NCBI RefSeq assembly: GCF_000196175.1
Contig: NC_005363.1
Span: 2,604,001 to 2,668,000, forward strand
Direction of reading: 5' to 3'
Origin: Bdellovibrio bacteriovorus HD100
GTDB taxonomy: Bacteria > Bdellovibrionota > Bdellovibrionia > Bdellovibrionales > Bdellovibrionaceae
Length of the DNA stretch: 64,000 nucleotides
Position 1 is the stretch's first letter. Each line of letters opens with the position of its first letter. Of the stretch, positions 6,790 through 14,739 are shown in pieces. The notes below the pieces were generated by a model, which did no database searches, was not told the origin of the DNA, and saw only the letters and a list, made by a program, of their open reading frames with translations. The position numbers were made by a program, and so were the translations under genes.

Positions 6790-8145
6790 ATGTCTCAAAA
6801 GCCCTATGACCTGATTATCCAAGGCGGGATCTGCCTACTCCCCCACCCCTCTGAAAGTGGCCTTATCGAGCACCAGGCCGACATCGCCATTACAGATGGA
6901 CGCATCGAAAAAATCCGCGACTCCATCAACGAGCCCGCCCTCAGAATCATCAAAGCCCACGGGCTGCACGTCCTTCCCGGGGTTATCGACAGCCAGGTGC
7001 ACTTTCGCGAACCCGGCCTGACTCACAAAGAAGACCTTGAAACTGGCACCCGCGCGGCGGTTTTAGGGGGAGTCACCAGCATCTTTGAGATGCCAAACAC
7101 CAACCCTTCCACCACCACCAAAGAGGCTTTCGAAGACAAACTGCAAAGAGCCAAAAACCGCGCTCACTGCAACTATGCTTTCTTTATCGGTGGAGCCCAT
7201 GACAACGTCGCCCATATCGCGGAACTGGAGCTGATGCCTCACTGCTCGGGCGTGAAAATCTTTATGGGAAGCTCGACCGGGAACTTATTGGTCGAGGACG
7301 ACGAAACCCTGGAACAAATCCTGAAGCGCGGCCACCGCCGCATCATCTTCCACAGCGAAGATGAAATGCGCCTGCGTGAACGCAAGCACATTGCCACTGA
7401 CATGGCCGACCCCCACTATCACCCGGTATGGCGTGATGTGGAAACGGCCGTGAACTCGACCACCCGTCTTTTGAGACTGGCCCGAAAAACCGGACGTAAG
7501 ATTCACGTTTTGCACGTTTCCACCGGCGAAGAAATGGATCTGCTAAAAGACGCCAAAGACATCGCCACGGTTGAAGTGCTGCCTCAGCATCTGACTTTGT
7601 ATGCGCCGGATTGTTATGACAAGCTGGGCACCTATGCCCAGCAAAATCCGCCGATCCGTGAAAAACGCCACATGGACCGCATCTGGAAAGCGCTTTTGGA
7701 TGGCACCGTGGATGTGATTGGTTCAGATCACGCGCCCCACACCCGTGAAGAAAAAGACCGTCCCTACCCGGCAAGTCCGTCCGGGGTTCCGGGTGTGCAA
7801 ACTTTGGTGCCGATCATGCTGAATCACGTGCACGACGGCCGACTGTCTTTGAAAAAGTTCACCGAACTTGTCACCGAAAATCCTTGCCGCGTCTTTGGTG
7901 TCAAAAACAAAGGTCGCCTGCGCCAAGGTTTCGACGCTGACATCACGATTGTGGATCTGAAAAAAGAGATGACGATTGATAATTCCTGGATCGCCAGCCG
8001 CTGCGGATGGACTCCGTTCCATGGCATGCGTGTGACCGGATGGCCAACGCACACGATTGTGGGCGGAAAACTTGTGATGGAAAATGATCAAGTCGTTTTG
8101 CCAAGCCAAGGTCAGGCCGTGGACTTCTTGGAAACCCGTTCATGA
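6790..8145 (+). CDS. pyrC: Dihydroorotase, type I amidohydrolase
   Basis: 451 residues. Dihydroorotase converts carbamoyl-aspartate to dihydroorotate in pyrimidine synthesis. The type I pattern is clear: PGVID-SQVHFREPG (residues 63-76), EMPNTNP (100-106), VKIFMGS with the Lys that is normally carboxylated (K156), FHSED (H188), LHVST (H242) and GSDHAPH (D313). The first His of the metal-binding HxH is Gln here (Q69-V-H71), a variant I recall in a broad subgroup annotated as dihydroorotase, which may bind metal differently. ATG 6790 is preceded by GAGGTG; GTG 6781 is an alternative. Overlaps the next gene by 4 bases (ATGA), so translation is coupled. An allantoinase-like or inactive ATCase-partner role cannot be excluded. 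Confidence 0.85.
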   Translation: MSQKPYDLIIQGGICLLPHPSESGLIEHQADIAITDGRIEKIRDSINEPALRIIKAHGLHVLPGVIDSQVHFREPGLTHKEDLETGTRAAVLGGVTSIFEMPNTNPSTTTKEAFEDKLQRAKNRAHCNYAFFIGGAHDNVAHIAELELMPHCSGVKIFMGSSTGNLLVEDDETLEQILKRGHRRIIFHSEDEMRLRERKHIATDMADPHYHPVWRDVETAVNSTTRLLRLARKTGRKIHVLHVSTGEEMDLLKDAKDIATVEVLPQHLTLYAPDCYDKLGTYAQQNPPIREKRHMDRIWKALLDGTVDVIGSDHAPHTREEKDRPYPASPSGVPGVQTLVPIMLNHVHDGRLSLKKFTELVTENPCRVFGVKNKGRLRQGFDADITIVDLKKEMTIDNSWIASRCGWTPFHGMRVTGWPTHTIVGGKLVMENDQVVLPSQGQAVDFLETRS

Positions 8146-8720
8146 CTCCAGCTCCGAAAAAAACTGCGGCGGGCCTGTTCTTTGGCGGCCTGCTGCCGGT
8201 TATCGCCTTCACCCTGATTGAAGAATACTATGGAATCATTCCCGGTCTGATTGCCGGGATGATTTTTGGTTTGGGTGAAATCATCTGGGAACTTTACCGC
8301 CACAAGAAAGTTCAAAAGATCACCTGGATCGGCAACGGGATGTTGCTGGGCTTGGGGGCGATTTCTTTGATTTCTTCCGAAGGCATTTGGTTTAAACTTC
8401 AGCCCGCTTTGATGGAAGGGGCCTTTGCGATTGTGCTTTGGGGCTCGCTGATCGTCAAAAAGCCGTTGTTGGTTTATCTTGCAGAACAGCAGGGGCAGCA
8501 GTTTCCGGAGATCATCAAATCACGCATGGCCGGAATCACCTTCCGCACGGGTGTTTTCTTTGCCATTCATGCCGTCTTGGCAACGTGGGCGGCCCTCGAG
8601 TGGAGCACCACCAACTGGGCGCTGTTAAAAGGCCTCGGCCTGACCGTCAGTTTTATTCTGTATCTTGTCATTGAGGCTGTTCTGCTTCGAAGGATCGTTC
8701 TAAAACAAAGATCAGAATGA
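8142..8720 (+). CDS. YciB/IspZ-like inner-membrane protein
   Basis: 192 residues with five or more hydrophobic segments (about 10-28, 33-50, 62-78, 90-105, 135-155, 160-182). The pattern of paired helices and the LEWS/W-rich loop fits the YciB (intracellular septation protein A) family, which spans the inner membrane and is linked to envelope maintenance and septation. It overlaps pyrC upstream and the lipoprotein gene downstream by 4 bases each. Function here is inferred from family resemblance only, and the resemblance is moderate. Confidence 0.7.
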   Translation: MTPAPKKTAAGLFFGGLLPVIAFTLIEEYYGIIPGLIAGMIFGLGEIIWELYRHKKVQKITWIGNGMLLGLGAISLISSEGIWFKLQPALMEGAFAIVLWGSLIVKKPLLVYLAEQQGQQFPEIIKSRMAGITFRTGVFFAIHAVLATWAALEWSTTNWALLKGLGLTVSFILYLVIEAVLLRRIVLKQRSE

Positions 8721-9547
8721 AAAACCTGATCTTGGGAATTATCTTATTACTGTGCACCGGGTGCGGCCAGCTGGACATGATGGTCCGCTGGGCTGACATC
8801 ACCGCCACGTCCCGCGCGGATCGCTATTTTGATCTGACCAGCGAACAAAAATCCGAACTGAAAGAAAACATCCAAAACGACATCACCAAGATGCGCAAAG
8901 AGATGTTCCCCGAAGTCGCAAAAACCTTCCGCAGTCTGGAACCAGAAATCAAAAAAGAACAGATCAACAAGGACCTGGTCGCCAAAAACTTTCTGGAGAT
9001 TCAAAGTTATTTCAAAAAAGGCACGAACTACTTCAAAGACTCGGCACTTAAAACTGCCGGCACCCTGACAAAAGCGCAGTTTGAACACTTCGCCAGGAAA
9101 GTCCGCGAAGACATCACTGAAACCCAGGAAGACAACGAAACCCCGGAAGAAGCGCTGAAGACAGCCTACAAACGCTATCGCCGCAGTTTGGAATTCTGGA
9201 TCGGCGGGATTTCCGTGAAACAACAAGATGAAATCGAAAAATTCTTAAAAGCCCACCCCTATCCGTGGGAGCTTCAAAACAAAAGCCGCGAACACACGCT
9301 AAAACTTTTCCTGGCGGCCAGTCATAATCCCCCGGCCTTGCAAAAGTTTGTGGCGGACTATTTTGTCGACTATGAAGCCAGCCGCCTGCCGGAATTCACC
9401 GAAGCGCTGAATAAACACAAAGCCGCCTTCCAGGCTTTTCTGACCGAGCAGTTCTGGCAGAGCTTAAGTTCCTCGCAAAAGAATGTGCTAAGGGATAATC
9501 TGATATCCAGAGCCGAGGATCTGGACAAGATCGCTCAGCGCCCCTGA
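8717..9547 (+). CDS. DUF6279-like lipoprotein
   Basis: 276 residues. Lipobox LCTGC at residues 12-16. The mature protein is helical and charged, beginning QLDMMVRWADITATSRADRYFDLT, which resembles the DUF6279 lipoprotein family known from many proteobacteria (role unknown). It starts inside the end of the YciB-like gene (ATGA overlap), making a coupled three-gene unit with pyrC. Its last 13 bases overlap the end of the convergent crotonase gene, so the two transcripts are complementary at their 3' ends. Confidence 0.75.
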   Translation: MKNLILGIILLLCTGCGQLDMMVRWADITATSRADRYFDLTSEQKSELKENIQNDITKMRKEMFPEVAKTFRSLEPEIKKEQINKDLVAKNFLEIQSYFKKGTNYFKDSALKTAGTLTKAQFEHFARKVREDITETQEDNETPEEALKTAYKRYRRSLEFWIGGISVKQQDEIEKFLKAHPYPWELQNKSREHTLKLFLAASHNPPALQKFVADYFVDYEASRLPEFTEALNKHKAAFQAFLTEQFWQSLSSSQKNVLRDNLISRAEDLDKIAQRP

Positions 9548-10350
9548 AACTCGGGCGCTTTCTTTTCTTTCATCGCTTCCAGGGCCGTGAAGTGATCCTC
9601 CGTGCGCTGAGTGATCCCCTGATAAGCCGCCGCCAGATCCAAGATCGTGGCAAGATCGTTCATATACGCCATCTTCATGGTCTTTTTCGTCATCTGCACC
9701 GCCACCGGCGCATTGCCAGCGACTTTGTCCGCCAACTTCTCAGTTTCAGCCATCAAAGATTCCACCGGCACCAGATAGTTCAAAAGCCCCCAGTTCAACG
9801 CTTCAGCCCCTGAAACCAGATCCCCGGTCAAAGACATCTGCATGGCCTTACTAAAGCCAATCACCCGCTGCAGGAAGAAACTGCCCCCGTCCCCTGGAAC
9901 CAGCCCCAGTTTTACGAAGGTCTCGCCAAACTTGGACTTTTCAGTGCCGATGCGCAGATCACACATCATCGCCAAATCACACCCAGCCCCAATCGCCGGC
10001 CCATTGACCATGGCAATCACCGGTTTAGAAAGCTCTTCAATACACTTAGGAATCTGCTGAATACCATGCATGTAACGCATACGAAGCTCATTCGATTCCC
10101 CAGCAAACATGCCCGTCTTGTTCTGCATAGCCTTCACATCACCACCAGCACAGAACGAGGTTCCTTCACCAGTAATAACAATCACCCGCACCAAAGAATC
10201 AAAATCCGCAAACCTCAAAACCCGAGTCAACGATTCCACCATCTCAAGCGAAATAGCATTACTCTGCTCCGGATTAGCAAGCGTAACCCAAAGCGTATGA
10301 TTTTTCTTCTGAACCGAAAGATGCGTAAAAGCTTGAGAATAAAAAGACAA
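9535..10350 (-). CDS. Enoyl-CoA hydratase/isomerase (crotonase) family protein
   Basis: 271 residues, full length for the family. Oxyanion-hole motifs are visible: SFCAGGD (65-71) and GPAIGAG (117-123). A Glu follows at E143 (FGETFVKLG), a usual catalytic position, and PGDGGS (152-157) has Asp where hydratases often carry other residues, so the exact reaction (2-enoyl-CoA hydration, isomerisation or other) cannot be told. Likely acts in fatty-acid or amino-acid acyl-CoA breakdown in the cytoplasm. No other beta-oxidation genes are next to it. It converges on, and overlaps by 13 bases, the DUF6279-like gene. Confidence 0.9.
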   Translation of the reverse strand: MSFYSQAFTHLSVQKKNHTLWVTLANPEQSNAISLEMVESLTRVLRFADFDSLVRVIVITGEGTSFCAGGDVKAMQNKTGMFAGESNELRMRYMHGIQQIPKCIEELSKPVIAMVNGPAIGAGCDLAMMCDLRIGTEKSKFGETFVKLGLVPGDGGSFFLQRVIGFSKAMQMSLTGDLVSGAEALNWGLLNYLVPVESLMAETEKLADKVAGNAPVAVQMTKKTMKMAYMNDLATILDLAAAYQGITQRTEDHFTALEAMKEKKAPEFQGR

Positions 10351-10382
10351 GATTCCCCCTACCCTCGACGCTACCGAAGCGA

Positions 10383-10470
10383 CCTAGGAGATGTCAAATG
10401 CAAGGCGGAAGAAGGAGGCGTACCCCTGGTACGTCGACGCCGACCAACGCAGCAGTTGGCATCTCATAGG
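10383..10470. repeat. Palindromic dispersed repeat, copy A
   Basis: The outer arms CCTAGGAGATGTCAAATGC and GCAGTTGGCATCTCATAGG (19 bases each) are complementary with three mismatches. Inside lie GCAAGGCGGA, a hairpin GGCGTACC-CCT-GGTACGTC, and CCGACCAACGCAG. The second copy at 23087-23207 shares this order of elements. It lies between the crotonase start and the protease terminator, outside any gene. Confidence 0.7.
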
Positions 10471-10488
10471 CCGCTCCCTCTTAGAACG

Positions 10489-10519
10489 AAAAAAGGCTCC
10501 CCTGAGGGAGCCTTTTTTT
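10489..10519 (-). terminator. Rho-independent terminator of the subtilisin gene
   Basis: On the minus strand AAAGGCTCCC pairs with GGGAGCCTTT and is followed by a T tract, 9 bases beyond the protease stop codon. Confidence 0.9.
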
Positions 10520-10527
10520 GTTCGTCA

Positions 10528-12069
10528 CTACTGACAGAATGGTAGGTCTGGTTTGATTTGGCAGATGATTTGGCAGATCGCTGGATCACCAAGTGGACAT
10601 TCGCCAGGTTGACCTGGGTCAGGCAAACCACCACCGTTGTCTGGCGGAGGATTGTTGCCGCCACCGGAAGAAGCACCCACGTGGATGTTCAGAGTGGAAG
10701 CCGTTTTACCGTCAGCATCAGTTACTGTCACAACAGTGGAACCGTTGGAAGCTGCAGTCAAAGTACCGTTGTCAGATACAGAAGCTACAGAAGAGTTGCT
10801 GGAAGCAAATTTGAATGGCGCTTTACCGTGAAGAACAGACAAAGCCAGAGTCTCAGAAGGTTTGATAGTTGCCGCAGCCGGAACTACAACCATTTTCTTG
10901 GACATAACAGCTTCAACCGCTTCGTAAGCGTCAACGCGGCAGTTACATGCAGTTTCGATGGAAACTTTAGCACCTGTCGTCTGAAGGATCGCGCGGATTT
11001 GCGCACCAGTCAGAGAAGGATCTTGAGCTTTCATCAAAGCCACCAGACCGGAAACAAGCGGAGTTGCCATGGAAGTACCAGACAAGTTGCCGTATTTGTT
11101 TTTTGGAAGAGTGGACATGATGTTCTCACCCGGTGCAGAAACGTGAACAGTCGCTGTACCGTAGTTAGACCAAGATGGTTTCGCATCTGCAGGGCCGGAA
11201 GCCGCTACTGTGATGGAATTTGGGTAACCGTTGTTCGCTGGGAACATTTCAGTTTTATCGTTGTTTTTACCGTCATTCGCAGCCGCTGCGATGAAGATAA
11301 CACCTTTGTCGTCAGCACGTTTTACGGCCTCAAGAAGCGGAGCTGCTTGAGAACGAGGAACGGCCGCACCCCAAGATGCAGAAATGATCTGAGCGCCTTT
11401 TTCAACAGCGTAGTCGATAGACTTGATCGCGTTGTTCAGGTCACCAGAACCGTCAGCACCCAGGAAGCGCAAAGGCATCATGGAAACTTCAGGAGAAAGA
11501 CCTACGATACCACCGTCGATCAGACCCGTCGCGCCAACCGCACCCGCACAGTGCGTACCGTGACCTGGGTTTTGGAAGCCCGTCAGATCCATTGGATCAG
11601 CGTCGTTGTCGCGGAAGTCATAACCAGTGATCATGTTCGGAGCCAATGCCGGGTGAGTGTAATCAACACCAGTATCGATAACCGCAACGATCACGTTTTT
11701 GGAACCTTTGTTACCAGCGCGCTGCCAAGCTTTTTCAGCTTGAACTTTTGCGATAGCCCATTGCTCTTTCAAAGCAGCAGCGTCAACTGGCGCTGTGAAA
11801 GCTCTGATTTTGAAGTTAGGAACGATGTACTCAACGCCTGGTTGAGACAACAAAGAAGCCAAAGCCTGAGCTTCGTGTTTCTTGTTCACATCAACCAACA
11901 CCAAGCTAGCAGTGTCGTTGTGATCCATCATTTGGATCGTGGACACCTTAGATGTCGTCATTGTATTCAGCATGTTGAAAGCGCGAGTGTTCGAATATTT
12001 CACCAGGTATTCGCCAGCGAACGCCTGAGAACCAAACAGAACCGCACCAACTAGTAATGCACGTTTCAT
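10528..12069 (-). CDS. Secreted subtilisin-like (S8) serine protease with Ig-like and Cys-rich tail
   Basis: 513 residues. Signal peptide to about residue 18 (SQAFA), inhibitor-like propeptide (19-95), then the S8 catalytic domain with Asp in AVIDTGVDYTHP (D132), His in GHGTHCAG (H173), oxyanion Asn in AANDG (N265) and Ser in SGTSMATP (S333). About residues 395-465 look like a bacterial Ig-like (BIG2-type) domain (SSNSSVASVSDNGTLTAAS). A Gly/Asn/Pro linker precedes a short tail with four Cys. Secreted proteases of this kind are abundant in predatory bacteria, where they are thought to digest prey proteins. The start has GGAGGGGG upstream; codon choice looks optimised, suggesting high expression. 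Own terminator; monocistronic. Confidence 0.95.
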   Translation of the reverse strand: MKRALLVGAVLFGSQAFAGEYLVKYSNTRAFNMLNTMTTSKVSTIQMMDHNDTASLVLVDVNKKHEAQALASLLSQPGVEYIVPNFKIRAFTAPVDAAALKEQWAIAKVQAEKAWQRAGNKGSKNVIVAVIDTGVDYTHPALAPNMITGYDFRDNDADPMDLTGFQNPGHGTHCAGAVGATGLIDGGIVGLSPEVSMMPLRFLGADGSGDLNNAIKSIDYAVEKGAQIISASWGAAVPRSQAAPLLEAVKRADDKGVIFIAAAANDGKNNDKTEMFPANNGYPNSITVAASGPADAKPSWSNYGTATVHVSAPGENIMSTLPKNKYGNLSGTSMATPLVSGLVALMKAQDPSLTGAQIRAILQTTGAKVSIETACNCRVDAYEAVEAVMSKKMVVVPAAATIKPSETLALSVLHGKAPFKFASSNSSVASVSDNGTLTAASNGSTVVTVTDADGKTASTLNIHVGASSGGGNNPPPDNGGGLPDPGQPGECPLGDPAICQIICQIKPDLPFCQ

Positions 12070-12241
12070 AATTAAACCCCCTCCGTGGTGAAAAAATAAT
12101 ATTCACCTTTCTTAAGCATTGAATACAAAAATCTTAAACAAATCTTAAATTTTTTGACACAACCCATCGAATATTGAACCCACCGGCGTTCTTTTCAATG
12201 ATGTTCGCGACTGTTTTTTTGCAGCGAAAGAGGGTTCATCT

Positions 12242-13033
12242 ATGAGTTATCTGCACGCGATCATCCTTGGCATTGTCGAGGGGATCACCGAGTTCCTGCC
12301 CATTTCTTCCACGGGTCATATGATTATTGCCAGCTCTATGATGGGCATCGAAGACAGTTCTTTCACAAAGGCTTTCGAAGTCATCATCCAGTTTGGCGCG
12401 ATCATGTCGGTGCTGGTTTTGTATTGGAAACGCTTCCTTCCTCACTGGGGATTCTATCGCAAGCTGTTCGTGGCATTCCTGCCGACGGCAATCATCGGTT
12501 TCGTCGTAAAGGATGTGGTGGAACACCTGATGGGCAGCGTGCAAGTGGTTGCCTGGTCGCTGATTATCGGTGGAGTGATCCTGATTTGGGCCGACAAAGC
12601 GTTTGCTCATCTGACAATGATGGGCCGAAAAACCGATGATCTGACATACAAAGATTCGGTGAAACTCGGACTGTTCCAGGCCATCGCGATGATTCCGGGT
12701 GTTTCGCGTTCTGGTGCGACCATCATGGGCGGATTGACACTTGGCATGAATAAAAAAGAGGCAGCGGAGTTTTCATTTTTCCTGGCGGTTCCGACAATGG
12801 CCGCAGCCACGCTGTACAAACTGTTAAAGATCTACAAGACGATTGAGCCTGCACAGATCAACTTGCTGCTGGTGGGCTGCGCTGTGGCCTTTGTTGTGGC
12901 GATGATTGCGATCAAGTTCTTTATCGGTATAGTGTCGCGCTATGGGTTCCGGGGCTTTGGTTACTACCGAATTGTTCTGGGTTTGGTGATTTTGATTCTG
13001 CTCTATACAGGGCATGATTTGCAGATGGTGTAA
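12242..13033 (+). CDS. uppP: Undecaprenyl-diphosphatase UppP (BacA)
   Basis: 263 residues, the normal family length. It removes a phosphate from undecaprenyl diphosphate to recycle the lipid carrier of peptidoglycan and other envelope polymers. Both signatures are present: EGITEFLPISSTGH (13-26) and PGVSRSGAT (152-160), along with multiple membrane helices. AGAGGG precedes the ATG. The MscS gene begins 2 bases after its stop, so they are co-transcribed. Confidence 0.95.
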   Translation: MSYLHAIILGIVEGITEFLPISSTGHMIIASSMMGIEDSSFTKAFEVIIQFGAIMSVLVLYWKRFLPHWGFYRKLFVAFLPTAIIGFVVKDVVEHLMGSVQVVAWSLIIGGVILIWADKAFAHLTMMGRKTDDLTYKDSVKLGLFQAIAMIPGVSRSGATIMGGLTLGMNKKEAAEFSFFLAVPTMAAATLYKLLKIYKTIEPAQINLLLVGCAVAFVVAMIAIKFFIGIVSRYGFRGFGYYRIVLGLVILILLYTGHDLQMV

Positions 13034-13035
13034 GT

Positions 13036-14178
13036 ATGAAAGAGCTGTCTTCCATGGAAAAGTTTTTGTTCGAAGAATCCCACTGGTTCAATCCAGAGGT
13101 GGTTGAGGTTCTAAAATCCACCACCTTTGTGATGCCCAACTGGAAGTGGGCCTTCCTGGCCCTGGCCATCGCAGTCGGGCTTTTGATTCGCCCGGTGCTT
13201 CACCTGATCCTGAAAAGCCTTAAGAAACACAACCCCATCACAAAAAAGTACCCGAACACTTTCTGGGCTTACTTCCTAAGAACCGAAACCGACCGTCCGA
13301 TGGCCTGGATCCTGGTAATCCTGCTGTGGTTTGCGGCCGGTGATGCCGCCGAGCTCACGGGCAAGTTTGCCACTTACTATGAACACTTCATGCGCGGCCT
13401 GATTGCCATCTTCATCATTCGTTTGGTGTATTACCTGGTCGATGCCGCGTGTTCCGTCATGGCAGACTATACTTCCAAAACCTCGAGCACCTTTGATGAC
13501 CAGTTGGTGCCGTTTGCCTCAAAGGCTCTAAAGATCTTGGTCGTGGTGATGGGCTTCCTGATCGTGCTGCAAAGCTTTGGACTGAATGTGATGTCCTTGC
13601 TGGCCGGTCTGGGTTTGGGGGGCTTGGCCTTGGCCTTGGCGGCGCAAGACACCGCTGCCAATCTGTTTGGCTCGATCACCATCTTGTTTGATCGTCCGTT
13701 TCAGGTTGGCGACTGGGTGAAGATCAAGGACATGGAAGGCACCGTTGAAGAGATCGGCTTCCGCTCCACCCGTGTCCGCACGTTCTACAACTCTTTGATC
13801 ACGATTCCGAACGCCATGATGGCCAAAGAAACGGTCGACAACATGGGTGTTCGTCCTGCTCGCCGCGTGCGCCAGGTGCTGGGTTTGGTCTATGAAACCG
13901 CGCCCGAGACGATCGAGGCCTTCTGCGACCGCGTTCGTTACTATATTAGATCGGACGAAAAGGTTATTGCGGACACCGTGACAGTTCACTTTAATAATTA
14001 CAACGCCTCTTCTTTGGATGTTCTCGTCAACTTCCACTTGAAGGTATACACTGGACCCGAAGAGCTGGAGCATCAGCAAAGAATCTTTATTGAGATTTTG
14101 AAAATCGCAGCCGATATGAAAGTCAGTTTTGCTTACCCGACTCAAACAGTTTATAGTCAGGTGACCACGGTCAAATAA
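13036..14178 (+). CDS. MscS-family mechanosensitive channel
   Basis: 380 residues. Four or five membrane helices in the N-terminal half, then the glycine/alanine-rich pore helix (LLAGLGLGGLALALAAQDT, about 188-206) and the cytoplasmic beta domain beginning LFGSITILFDRPFQVGDWV. Such channels release solutes on hypo-osmotic shock. It sits between uppP (2-base gap) and a STAS-like gene (15-base gap), suggesting an envelope-stress operon. It is longer at the N-terminus than E. coli MscS, like YnaI-type members. Confidence 0.92.
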   Translation: MKELSSMEKFLFEESHWFNPEVVEVLKSTTFVMPNWKWAFLALAIAVGLLIRPVLHLILKSLKKHNPITKKYPNTFWAYFLRTETDRPMAWILVILLWFAAGDAAELTGKFATYYEHFMRGLIAIFIIRLVYYLVDAACSVMADYTSKTSSTFDDQLVPFASKALKILVVVMGFLIVLQSFGLNVMSLLAGLGLGGLALALAAQDTAANLFGSITILFDRPFQVGDWVKIKDMEGTVEEIGFRSTRVRTFYNSLITIPNAMMAKETVDNMGVRPARRVRQVLGLVYETAPETIEAFCDRVRYYIRSDEKVIADTVTVHFNNYNASSLDVLVNFHLKVYTGPEELEHQQRIFIEILKIAADMKVSFAYPTQTVYSQVTTVK

Positions 14179-14193
14179 GGAGACCACGAAGCC

Positions 14194-14685
14194 ATGTCAG
14201 TCAAAGTCGACCACGTTATTTTAAAAGACCAAAACCTGGCTCGAGTCAGCCTGGGTGGAGTGCTTGAAAATGATGAAAAGGCTTTGGCGGAACTGTCTAT
14301 TCCGGCGACTTTGGATCTGCACCTTCACCTGGAGCAGCTGCGCGGGATCAACTCTTTGGGGGTCCGTGCCTTCGTCAACTGGTCCTCTAAGTTAAAAAAT
14401 CCCAAGATCATGATTCACGATGCCCCGAAGGCCTTTGTGGATCAGATCAACATGGTGGATGGCTTCCTGCCAGCGCAAGCGCGCATGCGAAGCTTCTATG
14501 TGCCCTATTATTCCGAAGCCACCGGCGAAGAAACCCAGGTCCAATTCACCATCGGTATCAATTTCTATCTTTACGAAGGCCAGTGGAAGTTTTTCTTCCC
14601 TGAAGTCCACGACAGCCGGGGCAACCTGATGTCAGTGGACGTCCAGCCAGAGCGCTACTTCCGCTTCTTGAATAAGATGAAATAA
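14194..14685 (+). CDS. STAS-like domain protein
   Basis: 163 residues. The pattern of an N-terminal strand pair, then LDLHLHLEQLRGINSLGVRAF, helix, and NPKIMIHDAPKAFVDQINMV resembles STAS domains (anti-sigma-factor antagonists), with a SLG turn where the phosphorylated Ser often lies. The C-terminal 60 residues (YEGQWKFFFPEVHDSRGN) are not typical. AAGGAG precedes the start. Last gene of the uppP-mscS operon, closed by a strong terminator. STAS assignment is by pattern only; function unknown. Confidence 0.65.
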   Translation: MSVKVDHVILKDQNLARVSLGGVLENDEKALAELSIPATLDLHLHLEQLRGINSLGVRAFVNWSSKLKNPKIMIHDAPKAFVDQINMVDGFLPAQARMRSFYVPYYSEATGEETQVQFTIGINFYLYEGQWKFFFPEVHDSRGNLMSVDVQPERYFRFLNKMK

Positions 14686-14717
14686 AAAAACCCACAAACT
14701 GAGTTTGTGGGTTTTTC
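14685..14717 (+). terminator. Rho-independent terminator
   Basis: AAACCCACAAACT pairs with GAGTTTGTGGGTTT with only a tight turn, then a T run. Ends the uppP operon and could also act on the convergent gene. Confidence 0.9.
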
Positions 14718-14739
14718 GTTCTTGGTCTTAGCGTAAAGA

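Noticed and set aside
10558-12054. 498-codon open frame antisense to the subtilisin gene
   Set aside because: The minus-strand gene has full protease motifs, signal peptide and terminator; the antisense product is Arg/Ser/Cys-rich without any domain, a codon-bias shadow.
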